Shown: positions 61,638 to 64,000 of the stretch, piece by piece
Layout of the letters: every line of letters starts with the position of its first letter
How positions within the stretch are numbered: position 1 is the first letter of the stretch
Assembly: GCF_024756235.1 (NCBI RefSeq)
Contig: NZ_JANUGY010000004.1
Coordinates: 496,001-560,000 of the forward strand
Direction: 5' to 3'
Length of the DNA stretch: 64,000 nt
Origin: Massilia kyonggiensis
GTDB taxonomy: Bacteria; Pseudomonadota; Gammaproteobacteria; Burkholderiales; Burkholderiaceae_D
The notes under the pieces: generated by a model
What the model was told of the DNA's origin: nothing
What the model saw: only the letters and a program-made list of their open reading frames with translations
Databases searched by the model: none
Made by a program: the position numbers and the translations under genes

Positions 61638-64000
61638 TCAGAACAGCGCGCCCTGCGGGCTGGTGAGCCTCGTAAAACTGTCGTCCAGGAACGGCAGGAT
61701 GCCGTCCGCGATGGGTTCCAGCTGCTTCGTCAGGTAGTGTTCGTAGTCGATGGGCGTGCGGCGCGTGTCCAGCGTCTCCAGCGGCTCCGGTCCCGCCGTC
61801 GTCATCACGTAGCGGATCCAGCCGCCATTGCGGTATTGCGCGGGCCGGCCCTGGCGCACGTGGAATTCGTCGGCCGCGCGCGCCGCGCGCACGTGCGGCG
61901 GCACGTTGCGCTCGTACTCGACCAGTGGCCGGCGCAGCCGCTTGCGGTACACGAGCTGTTCGTCCAGTTCGCCCCGGAGGGTGCGCGCCACGTAGTCGCG
62001 CACATAGTCCTCGTACGGCTCGCCGCGGAACACGCGGCCGTACAGCTCCTGCTGGAACGCCTGCGCCAGCGGGGTCCAGTCGGTGCGCACCGTCTCCAGG
62101 CCCTTGAAGACCAGGTCGTCGCTGCCGTCCTTGCGGCGCACGAGGCCCGCGTAGCGCTTCTTGCTGCCCTCTTCCGAGCCGCGCACGGTGGGCATCAGGA
62201 AGCGCCGGAAGTGCGTCTCGTATTCGAGCTCCAGCGCGCTCTCGAGCTTGAGCTCTTCTTGCAGCCAGTCGCGCCACCACGCGTTCACATGATCGACGAG
62301 CGCACGGCCGATGCGTCCCGCCGCGTCGTCCGCATGCGCGCGCCCGAGCCAGACGAACGTGGAATCCGTGTCGCCGTAGATCACCTGGTAACCCTGCGCC
62401 TCGATCAGCTCGCGGGTGCGGTGCATGATCTCGTGGCCGCGCATCGTGATCGACGACGCCAGGCGCGAGTCGAAGAACCGGCACGCCGTCGTGCCGAGCA
62501 CCCCGTACATCGAGTTCATGATGATTTTTAAAGCCTGCGACAGCGGCGCGTTGCGTTCGCGCTTGGCGGCGTCGCGGCCCTGCCACACGCGCGTGACGAT
62601 GCCGGGCAGGCAGTGCTGCGTGCGCGAGAAGCGCGCGCCGCGGAAGCCCGGCACCGTGTCTTCTTCCGGCTCTTCGAGGCCCGCGACGAGGCCCACCGGA
62701 TCGATCAGAAACGTACGGATGATCGACGGATACAGGCTTTTATAGTCCAGCACGAGCACCGAATCGTACAGGCCGGAGCGCGAATCCATCACGAAGCCGC
62801 CGGGACTGTCCGCACCGGGCACGTCGCCGATGTTCGGCGCCACGCGCCCGAGCCGGTGCATCAGCGGGATGTACGCGTGCTCGAACGCGGCGACTGAGCC
62901 GCCGCTGCGGTCGGCCGCGAGGCCCGTCACGCTGGCGCGCTCCAGCAGGAAGGTCATCAGGTCCGACTTCGCGAAGATGCGCGTGACGAGCACGCAGTCC
63001 TGCAGGTTGTACGTCGCCAGTGCCGGCTTGTCCTCGGCGAACATGCGGTCGATTTCCGCCATGCGGTCGTACGGATTGTCGATCAACTTGCCCTCGCCCA
63101 GCAGGCTTTGCGCCACGTGCTCCAGCGAGAACGACGGGAAGCTCCATGTGGCCCCGCGCAGCGCCTCGATGCCGTCGATGACGAGGCGGCCGGCGACGCC
63201 GGCGAAATAATGCTCCTGCCGTCCGCCGTGTTCGCGCCATTCGATCGCGCTGCCGTCGCGGCCCAGGCGCAGCGGGCGCTGCATCTGCTGCGCATGCTGC
63301 TGCAGCACGCGCAGGTCGAACTGGACGAGGTTCCAGCCGATGATCGCGTCCGGATCGTGGCGCTGTATCCACTCTTCCAGCCGGTCGAGCAGGTCGCGCC
63401 GCGTGGCCACCACCTCGTAGTCGAAATCGAGGGCGGACGCATCGCCGTTCGCCGGCCCGAGCATGTAGACCTGGCGCTGGCCGCAGCCCTCCAGCGCGAT
63501 CGAACGCAGCTCGCCCTGCATCGTCGTCTCGATGTCGAGGGAGACGGTCGACAGCGCCGGGCGGTAGTCCTGCGCGGGCGTCAGGCGCGCGTCCACGAGG
63601 AGCCGCGGGTCGTGCGGATCGGGCGTGCCCGTGAACGTGACGGGCGCCATGATGAAGCGCTCCATCAGGTAGCGCTCGGGCGGACGGATGTCCGCTTCGT
63701 AGACGTCGAGGCCGTGCTCGCGCAGGCGTTTTTCCAGGCGCAGCAGGTGGCGGTACTGCGTGCAGTACAGGCCCAGCACGGGGCGGTGGCGGAAGTCGCA
63801 CAGAGACAGTTCGCGCAGTTCGGCGCCCCGTTCGCGCGCGAGCAGCAGGCGCGCCGTGTCGCCCTGCTCCGCCGGGATGAATGCGACGGCCGGCTGCGGC
63901 GCGAGACGCACGCGGCGCGGCCCGTCCGGCGTCGCGAGCCAGAACTCGACTTCGACGCCGGCATCGGTATCGCGCCAGTGGCGCGTCAGCAGGAAGCCCT
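61638..64000 (-). CDS. polB: DNA polymerase II, B-family (5' end outside window)
   Basis: The last 787 residues are present; the frame continues past the right edge without a start, and opens with GFLLTRHWRDTDAGVEVEF, near the N-terminus. Exonuclease motif I is LDIETTMQG, the polymerase motif A is LDYKSLYPSIIR, and motif C is YGDTDSTF. The order and length fit E. coli Pol II, used in lesion bypass and replication restart. No other SOS genes are visible. Confidence 0.95.
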   Translation of the reverse strand, partial: GFLLTRHWRDTDAGVEVEFWLATPDGPRRVRLAPQPAVAFIPAEQGDTARLLLARERGAELRELSLCDFRHRPVLGLYCTQYRHLLRLEKRLREHGLDVYEADIRPPERYLMERFIMAPVTFTGTPDPHDPRLLVDARLTPAQDYRPALSTVSLDIETTMQGELRSIALEGCGQRQVYMLGPANGDASALDFDYEVVATRRDLLDRLEEWIQRHDPDAIIGWNLVQFDLRVLQQHAQQMQRPLRLGRDGSAIEWREHGGRQEHYFAGVAGRLVIDGIEALRGATWSFPSFSLEHVAQSLLGEGKLIDNPYDRMAEIDRMFAEDKPALATYNLQDCVLVTRIFAKSDLMTFLLERASVTGLAADRSGGSVAAFEHAYIPLMHRLGRVAPNIGDVPGADSPGGFVMDSRSGLYDSVLVLDYKSLYPSIIRTFLIDPVGLVAGLEEPEEDTVPGFRGARFSRTQHCLPGIVTRVWQGRDAAKRERNAPLSQALKIIMNSMYGVLGTTACRFFDSRLASSITMRGHEIMHRTRELIEAQGYQVIYGDTDSTFVWLGRAHADDAAGRIGRALVDHVNAWWRDWLQEELKLESALELEYETHFRRFLMPTVRGSEEGSKKRYAGLVRRKDGSDDLVFKGLETVRTDWTPLAQAFQQELYGRVFRGEPYEDYVRDYVARTLRGELDEQLVYRKRLRRPLVEYERNVPPHVRAARAADEFHVRQGRPAQYRNGGWIRYVMTTAGPEPLETLDTRRTPIDYEHYLTKQLEPIADGILPFLDDSFTRLTSPQGALF

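Noticed and set aside
1..64000. CRISPR arrays, tRNA or rRNA genes, prophage
   Set aside because: No regularly spaced repeats, cloverleaf or conserved rRNA segments and no phage structural genes were seen.

Overview
The window is high-GC, densely coded DNA from a beta-proteobacterium. The gene content suggests a plant-polysaccharide degrader of the Oxalobacteraceae, in the Massilia / Telluria / Duganella neighbourhood. Pointers are a TonB-dependent receptor of the Xanthomonas/Caulobacter type, a Caulobacter-like Weimberg xylose pathway, a PolB-type DNA polymerase II, CheV, and many secreted glycoside hydrolases with Sec, Tat or lipoprotein signals. The genus is an inference from gene content; there is no rRNA or tRNA gene here to settle it.

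Region 1 (1-36.7 kb) is a large locus for acetylated glucuronoxylan and related hemicellulose. Its left part (1-11.9 kb, minus strand) holds a TonB-dependent receptor (cut by the window edge), a CE12-type acetylesterase, a GH2 enzyme, a glucarate dehydratase, two translationally coupled GntR/FCD regulators and a GH115 alpha-glucuronidase. Seven copies of a palindromic AT-rich element (core TAATA-N-ATTA) lie in front of these genes and look like the operator of the GntR pair. The middle part (11.9-27.5 kb) holds a second GH2 gene, then the operon GH3 beta-xylosidase - xylX - xylB - xylC - xylD with a strong terminator, a LacI-type regulator, and divergently a GH67 alpha-glucuronidase, GH10 xylanase and GH27 enzyme. 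A second palindrome, centred on GCGC, sits in front of GH3, of lacI/GH67 and of the 35.2 kb divergent promoter. The right part (31.0-36.7 kb) adds a second GH115, a lipoprotein SGNH esterase and a second glucarate dehydratase. The two sugar branches, xylose through XylB/C/D/X and glucuronate through glucarate and GudD, are both expected to end at 2-oxoglutarate semialdehyde. The dehydrogenase for that last step, uronate dehydrogenase and KdgD are not in the window.

Between and after these lie signalling and housekeeping genes: two c-di-GMP proteins, CheV, ArfB, two exported cyanophycinase-like S51 peptidases and a MYG1 protein. Region 2 (42.6-49.8 kb) has a lower-GC nucleotidyltransferase pair that resembles a toxin-antitoxin module, the D-alanine catabolic pair dadA-dadX with a divergent Lrp regulator, an NTF2-like gene with a possible leader peptide, a GH62 arabinofuranosidase lipoprotein, and a small operon of a DsbA-fold isomerase and a CmcJ/NvfI-like protein facing a LysR regulator.

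Region 3 (50.7-64 kb) has a NhaR-like regulator divergent from terC, small conserved genes, a solitary IS605-type TnpB element that splits a small gene, an arginase-fold protein coupled to an AraC regulator, a c-type cytochrome, a GH16 laminarinase with carbohydrate-binding modules, a SUI1 protein and the 3' part of polB. I saw no tRNA, rRNA or CRISPR array.
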